Shown here: in pieces, positions 11,701 through 23,246 of the stretch | Position numbering within the stretch: the stretch's first letter is position 1 | How the letters are laid out: every line of letters starts with the position of its first letter | Assembly: GCA_028641055.1 (NCBI GenBank) | Contig: CM054058.1 | Span: forward strand, 497,071,919 to 497,135,918 | DNA: 64,000 nucleotides | DNA from: Alopecurus myosuroides | Lineage: Eukaryota > Streptophyta > Magnoliopsida > Poales > Poaceae | Direction of reading: 5' to 3' | Made by a program: the position numbers and the translations under genes | The notes under the pieces: model-generated | The model's database searches: none | Told to the model about the DNA's origin: nothing | Seen by the model: only the letters and a program-made list of their open reading frames with translations

Positions 11701-13432
11701 CTGGATCTTCTGTGCCGCAGCCACCGGAGGTCCAGCCTGCACCATCCCTTCACGTCTACTCTCGACGTCCACGCCATCGACCCCGTTCTCCGAGCCCATC
11801 TCTTGGGGTTCGTACACGGCTTATGAAAGGTATAAAGCACCCTCGTATATACAAAGATGGTTGTGTACGCTATGGTATGCTTGCCTCTACAGGTGAAACA
11901 AACACACTTAGTGAGGCCCTTGGAGATGAAAATTGGAGGAAAGCAATGGAAGATGAATTTGCTACGTTGACTCACAATAAAACATGGCACCTTGTTCCTC
12001 CTGGTTCCCACAGAAACATTATTGACTATAAGTGGGTCTATCGCATCAAGAGGAAGGCAGATGATACAGTTGACAGGTATAAAGCGCGTCTTGTTGCAAA
12101 AGGTTTTAAACAGAGATATGGCATAGATTATGAGGATACTTTTAGTCCTGTCGTTAAAGCTGCAACCATAAGAACTGTCTAGCTATTTCAGTCTCACGAG
12201 GTTGGAGTTTGCGACAGCTAGATGTCAAGAACGCGTTTTTGCATGGTGTTCTAGAAGAGGAGGTTTATATGAAATAACCACCCGGGTTTGAAAATCCTAA
12301 TGCTCATGATTATATATGCAGATTGGACAAAGCTCTATATGGATTGAAACAGGCTCCTCGAGCCTGGTTCTCTAGACTCAGTTCTCAGTTGCATTCTTTT
12401 GGGTTTACAGTAACCAAAGCTGATACATCTCTCTTTCTATACAATAAGTTCAATATTGTTATCTTTGTCCTAATTTATGTTGATGATATTATAGTCACAA
12501 ACTCCTCTGATGAAGCCATTACAACCCTTCTTAAGGATCTCAGCAACACATTTGCCATTAAAGACTTGGGTGATTTACTTTTCTTTCTTGGCATTGAGGT
12601 TACAAAGTTATCTAATGGTTTGTTTTTGACTCAAGAAAAATATGCTACAGATATACTTGCTCGAGTTGGTATGACAAAATGCAAATCTATACCTACACCT
12701 TTATCCTCATCTGAGCGGTTGTCTTTGACAGAAGGATCTCCTCTTGGTCCTCAAGATTGTACTCAATACCGCAACATTGTTGGAGCTCTGCAATACCTCA
12801 CATTGACACGTCCAGATCTGGCTTTCTCTGTAAACAAAATTTGTCAGTTTCTTCATGCACCTACAACAGTACATTGGGAAGCTGCTAAACGTATTCTGAG
12901 ATATATTGCAGGCACTCTCAAGATTGGGATTACTTTTACACAGTCATCCTCCATACTTCTTAGTGCTTTTTTAGATGCAGATTGGACAGGTAGTCTTGAT
13001 GATCGTCGCTCTACTGGTAGCTTTGCTATATTTTTTAGACCAAATTTAGTCTCTTGGATTGCAAGAAAACAAGCAACTGTATCTCGTTCCAGTACAGAAG
13101 CTGAGTATAAAGCCCTTGCTAATGCCACTGCTGAGCTTATCTGGGTTGAAGCCCTTCTTGGAGAACTTGGTGTTGCCTTAAGGGAAGTACCATGTCTATG
13201 GTGTGATAATTTGGGTGCCACCTACCTGTCTGCCAACCCTGTCCTTCATGCTCGTACCAAACATATTGAGATTAATTTTCACTTTGTTCGTGAACGTGTT
13301 GCTGCAAAGAGGCTGGCTATTCAGTTTGTTTCTAGCAAAGATCAAGTTGCTGATGGTTTCACCAAATCTCTTCCTGTTAGAAATCTTAATGCTTTTAAGC
13401 GTAATCTATATCTTTTCCAAAATTTAGATTAA
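8764..13432 (+). pseudogene. Copia gag-pol polyprotein, broken
   Basis: ATG at 8764. Order: gag (to about 9740) with a long Arg/Asp/Gly tract (DRGDR-type repeats), zinc knuckle CQICKIYGHPAADC, protease (WYPDTGATD, about 9908), GAG-pre-integrase with a CDSC zinc half, integrase core (FIDDYSKFTW, QTDWGGEY, NGSVEHKHRH give the DDE), RT ([15 protein letters not shown]) and RNase H (DADWTGS, SSTEAEY, WCDNLGA) to 13432. This order defines Ty1-copia. Lesions: one-base slip in an A-run near 8950, TAG at 10194-10196, two-base loss near 10517, two-base gain in a TA run near 11118, one-base loss near 12178 and TAA at 12275-12277. The element could move only with proteins supplied in trans. Confidence 0.92.
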
Positions 13433-13439
13433 AGGGGGA
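13431..13439 (+). other. Polypurine tract of the copia element
   Basis: AAAGGGGGA immediately precedes the 3' LTR, just after the RNase H stop codon; the expected plus-strand primer site. Confidence 0.8.
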
Positions 13440-13593
13440 TGTTAGATGTATTGTACCGTATGGGTACGTATGGTGTAGTACACCACCGTACCCATACCCC
13501 CTCTTGTACATGCCATGCCAAAGGCTGTTCCCTGGCCTATATAACACGTACCCAACGCACCCGAAAGGGGCATCATTCCTGCTAGCGCTCATA
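13440..13593 (+). repeat. 3' LTR of the copia element
   Basis: 154 bases matching 8502-8654 with about ten substitutions or small indels. It keeps the palindrome (13458-13497) and the CTATATAACAC box. Confidence 0.88.
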
Positions 13594-13886
13594 ATTGCGA
13601 CTATAATTATCACATGAATCAGGTTTGGTGTCTAATGATCCTCCCAACCTCCCACACATCAGTTTACAATAGAGCCAAACCTATCCGCCATTCCTTCCAG
13701 CCTAGGGATCACACTTGATCCTCCCCCTAAGTATTACTAGGCATCTACACCTTAAGAGTGTATTAACGCCCATCATCACAGCCCTCGCCGGCAGTTTGGC
13801 TTCACATTTTGAACCGAAAGGCCTCTGACCTCCTGCTCATTCACCGTCTTTGCTGGTTGCATAAATCCTTGCTGGTACGTACGTCA
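13594..13886. other. 3' flank of the resistance-gene pseudogene
   Basis: Unique-looking sequence between the copia LTR and the stop codon of the minus-strand LRR frame. It should contain the old 3' UTR; nothing else is visible. Confidence 0.4.
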
Positions 13887-16006
13887 CTAACTGGCAAATG
13901 GATTAGCAACAAAGTTTTTCTTGGGGATGTGCTCAATATTTTGCCAGTTTGGTTGCCCAACTGTTTGACATGACTTCATAAACTCATCACTGCAGCCTCT
14001 GAGTGTAAATTCCTCAAGAGAGTGGGGCAGTGATGGAAGAAACCGTATGTGCTGACATGAAATGATCCATAATTGTTTGAGCGATTGGAGATGCTCCATG
14101 TTGCCAGGTAAGGCGTCCCAGCTGCATCCCCCAAGCCAGAGCATACAAACACGAGGAAAAGCATCAGCAAGCCCAGAAGGAGCTACCGATTGACTGCATC
14201 CCACGATATGAAGTTCTTGTAGATACTTTGGGCCACCGATGCGCTTACCCACCGTCCAGCCTTCAAAGTTCCTGAGCGTCAGTTTTTTAAGCCCCACGGG
14301 AGGGCATAAGCCCTCAAATACATCTGCTGCAACTTCTGGATTGTACCCTCCATGAACAGTGTAACCCCACTCCAGTGTCACATTGGTGAGCCGTTTGGCA
14401 GCTAGATTTGCTTGAAGAGCTTGTCCCTTGCTTTTAACATTTTCAAGGCCACGGATCCATAGTTCACCTCGAAGCTTGTTTAGGTCCCTCAGCTGTTTCA
14501 ACTCACAACCTTGGTCATTACTCACTCTGAAGCCCGGTAATGTTTGGAGTGATCTCAGCCTGCCTATGTAAGGAAGCTTCGAAAATTGACTGCAAAATAT
14601 GTGTCGCAAGTTGACAAGTTCAGCAAAGGTAAATTCAGAAATCTCGCCATCACCGAAATCTAGGAGCTGGATATGCTGAAGTTTATTTAGTGTGCTCGGC
14701 AAAGTTATCTTGCAATACATAATTGTCCTGAGAGCAAGATAGCGTAGGTACTTAAACTGACCAATACACTTTGGGACCGATAAAATGTGTTGCTTGATTG
14801 GGTGAAGCTCCTTGTTGAAAGCAATTGCCAGGACCCGTAATTTTGGCAGGCTCTTGCATATACTCTCAATGACTTTTTCCTCAACTGGTGTACACCTTTC
14901 AACAAAATACACAATAAGAGTACGTAAACATTCCAATCCATTGATCGCTTCAGTAATCAATTCCCCATCATAATTCCGAATAAAGAGATGTTGGATATGT
15001 CGAGGACTTCTCCTTCCCAAACTTTTCCTCTATAGTTCTCGATTCTGAAGCAATTTCCAGGGACCTTGTCTAATATATCATGCAGATTATCATGAATTAT
15101 AAAGCAATCAGTATCAGACTGAGTTCCGATTGGTTGAAGAAATGAGCACGACACTAACTCTTCAATGTACCCCTCCGCTATATCTTCCATGTCATCTGTT
15201 GCACAGCTAGTCTTTACAAACCCTTGCGCTATCCAGAGGCGAACTAACTCGTCCCTTCTCAACCTTGAATCCTTTAGGGAAAATACTGCAGAATTCAAAG
15301 CATCGCCTAATGTCCAGATTAATACTATGCATGCTCTCATTCAACTTGTCAAGGTTTGAGGTATTTTCCCATATACTGTTACACGGGCCATCCACCGTAA
15401 CCGTACTGGCATTTTCCTGCAAGGAGCGAAACTTCAAGTGAGTATGCCAGTCAGTTACTATTCTATGTATTCGGATAGATATATGTAACCTGGAATTTAC
15501 CAATATAGCAATATGTTTAGAGGAGAACTCACCTTTGAGCTTGTCTGTCCTGGTGAGTTGGGAGACAGGGTTGCAACTACCATGCCATCAACTTTGTACC
15601 TCTCGTGGCGGCTGCTTATCTCCTCAACCTCCTTTTTCATCCGCTTGATCTCTGTGGCGATGTCGTGACGATCCTTACATATCCGTGGCAGTATGCTCTT
15701 GAGATTAATGCAGCATGTTGTGGAGGATCCAGACTCTCCAGTAGCATCAACACGCAACATGTATGAATCGACGGTGTCTTGGATGCGGTAGGACATGTCC
15801 TTCAGGTTCCTTGCCCAGAGCTTGACCTGCGGATCGAGCCGGTTGGCTGGCACCTCCGACACCTTTTGTAAGGCTACTTGCATGCTCTCAAGCTCCCGAT
15901 GTAGGTACTGTATTTCGTCCTTGACTTCTCTTTGCAGCTTATATTCGTCGCCCAACTTTGCTAGCTTAGGAAGAAGGACCTGCAGCGCGTCCACCACTAG
16001 ATTCAT
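13887..16006 (-). pseudogene. CC-NB-LRR disease-resistance gene remnant lacking the NB-ARC core
   Basis: ATG at 16006. Exon 1 (16006-15533) encodes a coiled-coil Rx_N domain (DEIQYLHRELESMQVAL, RNLKDMSYRIQDTVDSYM). A 116-base GT-AG intron leads to exon 2 at 15416, which resumes at the ARC2 end (CFEFCSIFPKGFK, DELVRLWIAQGF, an MHD-like IHDNLHDI) and then LRRs ending with the common CSDEFMKSCQTVGQPNWQ tail. The P-loop, kinase-2 and GLPL motifs are missing altogether, so the ATP switch of a CNL immune receptor is gone. A one-base insertion near 15246 and a one-base deletion near 15002 also shift the frame over about 80 codons. I see no TE at the internal deletion. Rx_N and LRR parts are clear; loss of function is inferred. 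Confidence 0.85.
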
Positions 16007-17100
16007 CTTAGTTGTTTGTCCAGGGCATCACACGAATGTACAATCTGGAGGAAAGAAGAAAAAAGGGTTACCACTTTTTAATCTACATCAAAATACTTTT
16101 ATTCAGTTCACAAATAAACAAATAGAAAACATCCAGCTACCAGAGTCAAAATGTGTATAACGTTGGAAAAGCCTTCTAGATCATACCGGAAAGAACTTTA
16201 AGGATATTACAATGCACAAACTGCAAATCTGTACCTCGGCGTCACTGTTCTTGTCCGAAAAAACAAATATTTTGGCATTTCAAAGGTGCACGAAAAATAA
16301 GATAAGGCTAGTCATTTCAAATATAAATTCAAATGGAAGTAATAAACATGTGATTCTATGGTTGCTACAACCAAACATCTAATGCTAGAAACTAAATTTA
16401 TTGAGGTCTCGCCTCTTTATGTGGAATGCATTTGTCTCTATCAATTCATCCACATTACTACTTATCAAAGGAAGCAATAAGAAGTTATGCAAAAAAATCT
16501 TTTTCCCCCTAATAGTAACTATAAAGAAGACTATTCAACTATCTTGAATCTCATATAAAAATGTGATCCAAGAAAATCTCAGAAAACTGTAAACTGAATT
16601 GGAAAATAAGGCAGAACAAAGTTGTGTAGTTGCTTCATAAAAGGACAAAACGAAGTTCATTTCCAACAATCATCTTTTCCACCATGTGGGGATTTTTCGC
16701 GGTTGGGTCGTAAGAAAAGAAAATACAGCAGCGCAGGCAGCGACGACTGCCAGGAGATGCGCACCGCCAGCCGGGAGAAAGTTTTCGGACGCAGGGTCAG
16801 GGCAGGCAAGAGGGCGGACGCCTGGGCCGGCAGCCACATCATCCGCCACCACCATTGTGATAGGGAGCTGAGCAGCAGGGCTGGATTTGAGTCAGGAGCG
16901 CAACGATCGGCCATCTGCGGTCCGGCGGTGACCGACGTGGGGGAAAAGTGGAGAGGGTCAGTACAGAGATGAGGGGAGTGGACAAACTGGCTGCTGGAAA
17001 GGCCCCAACAGCACCGACACGGCGACACCCACGGCGGCGAGTGACATGGATTGGTAAAAATGGCAGTTCAGATAGATGATTTCTCGTGACTAAAAACAAT
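16007..17100. other. Upstream region of the CNL remnant with a GC-rich patch
   Basis: 16007-16620 is AT-rich with no gene. 16690-17050 is GC-rich with open frames on both strands; one minus frame (17028-16657) is Ser/Trp/Leu rich and matches no family I know. It could be an old promoter or first exon. No support for a real protein. Confidence 0.3.
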
Positions 17101-19766
17101 TAGGGGATACTAATAACACACAATTTAATTTATACTGATATAAATCAAGTAGGTGTTTGTAGTATGTTCACTCGTTAGGAGGGTGGTTATATCCAAGCCC
17201 ACTACTCATGTTCACTTGTTAGGAGGGTGCAGGTCCACGGAGTGCTCTGAGTTTTACCTGACAATAATTATGAAAGGAGCAAATACGCACTGAAGTTGGA
17301 CAGGAACATTCCTATTGGTTTGGATGTTGTTTGCGGGCCAGTTCCACAAATTACTCAACATATTTGTTCTACCATGGGAATTAGTTAATGAGTTGTTTGG
17401 TTGACAGCATAATAGATTGGTAGAAGAAGACACAAATCACATCCCTGTATATATATACAGGTGATTGTTCGACCACAGCCTAAGAAAGTAGAACAAAATG
17501 GATCTGGAGAAAATCCTTGGTCAAAAGAAAACAATCTGGGGGAGAAGATTTGGTAATTATTACCTGGTCAAGCAGCACTGCTTTGTAGTCGAGGCGAGCT
17601 TGAGGTAATCTGGACTACGGGTTATCTATGGAGCTACTGAAGGGAGAAATTGTACAAGATAGGAGAGTCCATATGACAGATGATTGGAAGACTTGTAGCA
17701 AAAAGCAGCATCTTCTCCTTGAGCCACTAAAATATCCACGTCCCTTTCCCTTTGACTGATTCTCCTTCTCCCTTGTCCATTATTATTAGCTCTAAACCAC
17801 AGAGACTTGAGAGTTCTTGAACCAGCTCCTGCCAAAAGGAGAGACAGGACGTGAGACTTACATTTAAGAATTACAAACTCTGTGATGCAATAATGGATTT
17901 TCTTGGGGTGTTTTGGTAGTATAATTTTGTTACAATTATCTAAGATTTTTGCTAAATAAGTCATGTGATTTTCTTTTCCATTATGTTTTCATGTATACAA
18001 TATATTTACGTGGTCTGCTGAAATGTACAAACCATTTGTGAGAATCAGACAGTGCAAAAGCCAGGACGTTGCCTCCTGTATCTAAAATAACTTCGCTTGC
18101 AACCGGATGGGAAAGATCTGACCTTGGTGTATCATGATTGGACGGGAAAAGAGCTGACCTTCAAGTATGGTTGGATGGAAGAGCTGACCTCCAAATATTT
18201 ATGTTTCGCTCATATACCTACTTTCGTTGGAGTCTGGATCTGGATGCTAATGCAGCTGTCAGCTGTTGTCACATTGATATAATATTTTTTCCGCTTCTCA
18301 ACTACTACGTGTGTTCTGACACGCCAAGGTTAACTGATAGAATCGAAGAAGACACTGTAAGTTAAATTATTACCACCTGCAGAGTAAATTATTGCTTGTA
18401 CATCAATTACTGCCAACTGTAGAGCAAGATACGTTAAATATTTCCACTTAAAAAGTATAAGATGCAAGTCCTAACCATTCTTTATAGATATATCCCTATT
18501 GCAGAGTAAGATAAATCAAATGGGTGCTCCTACAGTGTGTACCCTTACTACATACACCTCTGTTCATATCCCCTATATTTGAGAACTCAAGTTATTTGTG
18601 AATCCATGTCATGGATGACTTATCTGTTACACAATACACTACCGCTGCTGATAATTTTTTACTCAGTTACCACAAAGGTGAAAGGAACTATTGATTTGAG
18701 AGTAAGCTTAGATTTCCCACCCACTTCTCCAACATTATAGCCACTCTAGTTGGCCTCGAAGGCTACCTCATCTAAATGTGTGATACCATATTCCTTACAA
18801 TGGCATATGACAAACTAAACTTTTGGTGTGGCATGATATCATATTCCCTGTTATAGTGGCGAATGACAAACTAAACTTTTGTTGTGGCAAAATTGAACGA
18901 TTGAAAATTACAAGTACCATGTAAAATAATAGCACATATGGAAAAAGATGAAAATTAGAAGTGCTATGTAAAATAATAGCACATATGGGAAAAGATGAAA
19001 ATTAGAAGTGCTATGTAAAATAATAGAACATATGGGACAAAATGTAATCAATAAGGCATGAAGTACAATCCAGGTAAGATCATATTACGTAAAACCTCGT
19101 CACTGAAATATACCTCACAAAAGGAACCTGCCAAAAAATAGATATTAGTATTGCCGTATTTAGAACCTCTCAAGTTGAATATTTTCATGATGAAGGTTAC
19201 ATTCTCAGATCAAGAAATAGTTGTAACAATTCTTTACAACCTCTGAAGCTGGATATTTTCATGATGAATTCAGAACAACCCTGGCTTACTTGTATCAGCT
19301 GCATCATATCTTCGGCAGCAAACATATAACTACCAAATGAAACTTTCCCAAAAGGTAGATAACAAAGATGCTGGTCCACTCACCAGCCTTGATTTCAGAC
19401 AGATTTTAGACTTAATTTGAGCTTACACGAGTAAGACATGTTGATAACTAACAAATCATAACTAACAAATCATGACCAGAGGCATTAATCTACGTACACT
19501 ATCTATGGGGGGGGGGGGGGGTTAGGGAGTAACTGATGAAGCAAAAATGCAGACATACATCTAAGTGAAACCTACATCCATATACCACATGCTACAACCA
19601 CTTGATGCACCACACAATCCGGACTTAATCCTTGAAGTTATTGACATTCTTCACTCCTTGCACAGCCATGGATGAGAACACAGCTCGACAGAAAGCAGAG
19701 TATGCTAGGCCATCATGTTGTTCAGATGACTACACTTGTAGCGCAATCACTAGGAATTGAGACCAC
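17101..19766. other. AT-rich intergenic DNA with small repeats
   Basis: No gene recognised. It includes a short direct repeat (GTTAGGAGGGTG near 17175 and 17218), two diverged copies of a block of about 50 bases (18780-18890, sharing GACAAACTAAACTTTTG), a 47-bp tandem repeat and a 15-base G run at 19507-19521. A small minus frame at 17964-17626 matches nothing I know. Confidence 0.4.
18903..19037. repeat. 47-bp tandem repeat, about 2.9 units
   Basis: Unit starts at 18903, 18950 and 18997, each with GAAAATTA, then ATGTAAAATAATAG and ACATATGG. Period exactly 47. The last two units are closest. Confidence 0.85.
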
Positions 19767-19776
19767 AGTTGTCTAT
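19767..19776. repeat. Target-site duplication of LINE 2, copy 1
   Basis: AGTTGTCTAT here and at 27086-27095, directly after the poly(A) tail of LINE 2. Confidence 0.8.
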
Positions 19777-19815
19777 TTTTCCATGGTCAAGGCGGAGTGG
19801 GTGATAGTTTGAAAC

Positions 19816-22800
19816 ATGACCGTTACGACGCCATCTGAGGCGATCTCGGAGGCGATTCCGGAGGTGACCAAGGAGGGTGCTCCGGTGACTCTAGCGGCGC
19901 TCCGGCAACTGAATGAGGATGTCGAGGAGGGGGAGATCATCGGGGACGCAAGTTCGCCGTTCGTGGGAGGACGCTTCTGGGCAATCCAAGATCTAGAGGA
20001 GGGGGATTCTGTTTTCGAGGAAGTCCATCGAGAAACGAAGGTACAGTCGTATACGTATGATTGTCGTACTCCTTCTCCGGTGGCTGGTTCTTGTCTGTCT
20101 TCAGGCCGATCGAGGGCGGAGAAAAGGCTGCGGAGGAGGAGGATTCAACGGGAATGTGCTGCGGAGGTGGCTTCGCCGATCCGTTCTTCACCGTCTATGG
20201 CGTCGAGGAAGATGTCAAAGGTACTAAAACTACCACCATTCCCTCCTTCTTCCTTTCCGATGGAATACAGTACCTTCCCGTGGGTGGAAGTTCGCCGCCG
20301 GCGAAGCCTGGCTGCATGCGCGGATTCAAACGAAGTCTCGGATCGGGTGCGGGGTGCGTCTGGTTCCTGTGGGCCAGGCATTGCTGCAGGCCCATCGCGG
20401 GCTCGGACTGGTTGCATGGGCCATGCAAAACGAGGCCGGATCTGTGTGCGTTCTAAGATACCGTATGATCACCGGCTGCGCAAACTCTTAGGGTTCTCGT
20501 GGAACCGATCGGCCGCCGATCTCTGCTCCTGCCCGATGGCAAATCGTGGAGGAGGTAGGGCTGGGGGTGGCGCAGATGGTGCTGGCCGGGGAGGTGCTCA
20601 ACCTCGAATCCTTGAAGCCGGTGAACCGAGCGCAGCGGCTGCGGCGCAAGTTGCACAGAACCAAGTGGTGGCGGCCGGAGGGCAATACCAGGGGGGGCGA
20701 GGCGATGGCCAGCCCTTCTTTGCCTTCAATGCCGGGAGGGGACAACAAGCTTACCGTGGCAACCATCACCGTGGTGGTTTCCGTGGGAGACAGCGCTATG
20801 AGAATCAAGGAAGAGGTGGCTTTGGACGCAATCGTGGTGGTCAAGATGGGCGTGTATATCCGAGGCCAGTGGTGCCTCGTTATGTCCAAGTGGCACCACG
20901 GGTTGTGGCCAATGGGGCTACGCATTCGGGGATCCAGAACCAGGTGGTAGTGCAACAGTCTGCGGCAGTAGCTAATGTACAGCCGAATGGAGGTGTTGTG
21001 GAGGCAACTGGTGGAGCTAGCGGGAGCATGCAGCCGATGGTGCAGCGTGTGACTGCTGAACAGGTGGCAATTGCGGTTGCAGGGGCTGCTCAGAAGAAGA
21101 AGAAGGTGGAACGGATGAAATGCTTCCGATGTGGGGTGGCAGGCCATCTTCTTAATGATTGCCCGGCGCCAATGTGTGAGATTTGCAAGTCAGTTGAGCA
21201 TATCACTAATAACTGTCCTCTGTTGTACATGATGAACTGACATTCTTTGGTATGCCTCTTTCTGAGCACTATAGACCAAAAATAGTTAATGTGAAGATGG
21301 CATCCATTGTGGTCTCGAAAGGTGAGATGACGATACCGCAGATTGTAACCCAACTACAGAGGTTGGTTCCTACGGAGAACTTCATCTGGAGGGTGTCCCA
21401 AGAAGGTCAGAATGTTTTCAAGGTGCAATTCCCCTCGAAGCTTGATCTAGATCGTCTAAAGGTTTTTGGGGTGTATCGTGTGCCTAACAGACCTTGTGAG
21501 ATGGTTTTTGACTATTGGACTCATAAGATTGAGCCTCTCGAGACACTGCCGGAATTTTGGGTGCGTGTTTCTGGAATTCCGGAGGATAGATTAGAAGATT
21601 TCTTGGCTCTCTGGTCGATTGGTTTTCTTCTGGGCAAAACATCAAAAATTGACATGGCATACACGAGGAGAACTGGTGTTCTTCGCATTCGAGTTGGCTG
21701 TCTTGATTATACAAAAATCCCCCACAATTATCCCTATTTCATTCATGATGGGATATATGATTTATCTTTTGAGGTAGAGGGGGAGGAGAAACTAGTGGAT
21801 GGAGATGTGGATATGACTGATCAAGATAGAGATGATGGGGGCGATGAGGAAGATGATCAAGACGTTCTCGATGACTTTACTGATGCTTTAGCAAAAACTT
21901 CTATCAATCCATCTGATGCTCCTGTTGAGAAATCTGATGACGTGATGACTGACTCAAATAATCAAGGTTCCAGTGGACCGGGGTGTTCTAATGCTAAATT
22001 GACAGGGGTCATGTTCTCTCCACTCGTTTTGCACTCCATTGAGCGAGCTCGGGAGGAGTTGAGAGCACTGTTTTCACCTGCTATGGATGAGGTACTGGAT
22101 GCTCATGATTTACCTGCGGAGGATATGCAAACAGCTGCGGTACAGGGGCCAATACCATCTATTTCGCCACTGAAATCGGTGGAGCTGCTGCCGTCTGCGG
22201 AAAACAGCAAAAATCTGCTCGAATTTGCTCTGCCCTGCGCTGCCGTGGTTGCAAAACGGTAGTTTTTGCTGCCGGGTTCTACCGCAGGGCAGAATTCCTG
22301 CACTTCTCTGCCGCGAGTCTTGAGGGATGCGTGCTCGGCTACACCTGCCACTATGTGTACTGCTGCGACGGCAATTGAGCTGCAGCGTTCAGATGTGCAG
22401 GTGCAGGTGATGTCTGACAGTGGCAAGGCTGGGGCGCGCTCGGTTCTTATGACCAAACCGACGCTGTCCATTCTTACACCTACGCGTTGCGGTGGGGAGG
22501 ATACCGTACAAGGCTCAAAGATGACCATGTCGCTGTCGACACCAGATGAGCATATCAAGACTCCAGTTGCTATTCGGTCAGGTGATGATCATGGACTTGG
22601 TGGTACGGTTGGAGCTACAACAGCTGTTGCTTCCCTTCCAACGAAAATGCCATCTGTTAGTGCAATGCCGTTTACCCCGAGCCCCAATGCTACAGTACCT
22701 ACTATGGAGGAGGTGGTTGCGTTTGGGGGAGTTCTAGAGCCCGGGAGTGTGGGTCTTCGAGCTAGTGCGCGGCTGCGCGCACATCCAGACGCTGACACAC

Positions 22801-23246
22801 CCATTTCGGAGAGGGCGGAGCGACTCGCGGCTAAACGGGACATCAGCACCTCAGGTAATTTACAGCGTTCGTTTACTATTTTGCCCAATGATCATATTGT
22901 TGATTTCGCTTCTAAGTTAGGGGTGGTTTTGGGCAGTAATAAAAATGAAGTAGATGTTGCGGTAGGTTCTCTTAAACGAGTAGAAACAGCTAGGAAGTTG
23001 ATTTTCTTAGAAAATGATTTTAAGCGTTCTGATCACGCTGATGTTAATGAGCCCTCTCAGAGCATGTCATCATCGTTGGATGATGGAGCTCTAGAACGTG
23101 CTGACGAAGGAGTGCGCAATACTGTGAGTGTTTCACATGGTGTGAAATTAACTCGAACGACCAGAAATAAAAAACCACTCTCTTCTAATCCTAAAAGAAG
23201 AAGCACTCGGATTAAAGCCATCATTAAGAATAATTCAGATCAATGA
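19816..23246 (+). pseudogene. LINE 2 ORF1: nucleic-acid-binding protein, two lesions
   Basis: About 1140 codons from the ATG at 19816 to the TGA at 23244-23246. The N-terminus is acidic, then Arg/Gly-rich (GGFRGRQRYENQGRGG). Two CCHC zinc knuckles follow (CFRCGVAGHLLNDC and CEICKSVEHITNNC, near residues 435-470), then a DUF4283-type block (WVRVSGIPEDRLEDF), an Asp-rich linker and a basic C-terminus with RRSTRIK. Lesions: a one-base frame change near 21225-21235 just after the second knuckle, and an in-frame TAG at 22260-22262 in a region where the frame continues cleanly on both sides. The zinc knuckles point to RNA binding in the LINE RNP. Confidence 0.88.

Larger units (their letters stand above)
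8502..13593 (+). mobile_element. Ty1-copia retrotransposon with about 153-bp LTRs, decayed
   Basis: Two short direct repeats (8502-8654 and 13440-13593) flank a primer-binding site, a gag-protease-integrase-RT-RNase H frame in copia order and a purine tract. Flanks ATCGC and ATTGC look like a 5-bp target duplication with one CpG transition. The LTRs begin TGTTAG and appear to end CATA directly against the PBS. About ten differences between the LTRs by eye indicate an insertion that is not very recent. Confidence 0.92.

Noticed and set aside
16622..17028. Protein-coding gene in the GC-rich patch upstream of the CNL remnant
   Set aside because: Open frames exist on both strands, with no recognisable domain and no convincing splice or start context.
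18903..19037. CRISPR-like array
   Set aside because: Units are contiguous with no unique spacers, and the DNA is from a plant nucleus.
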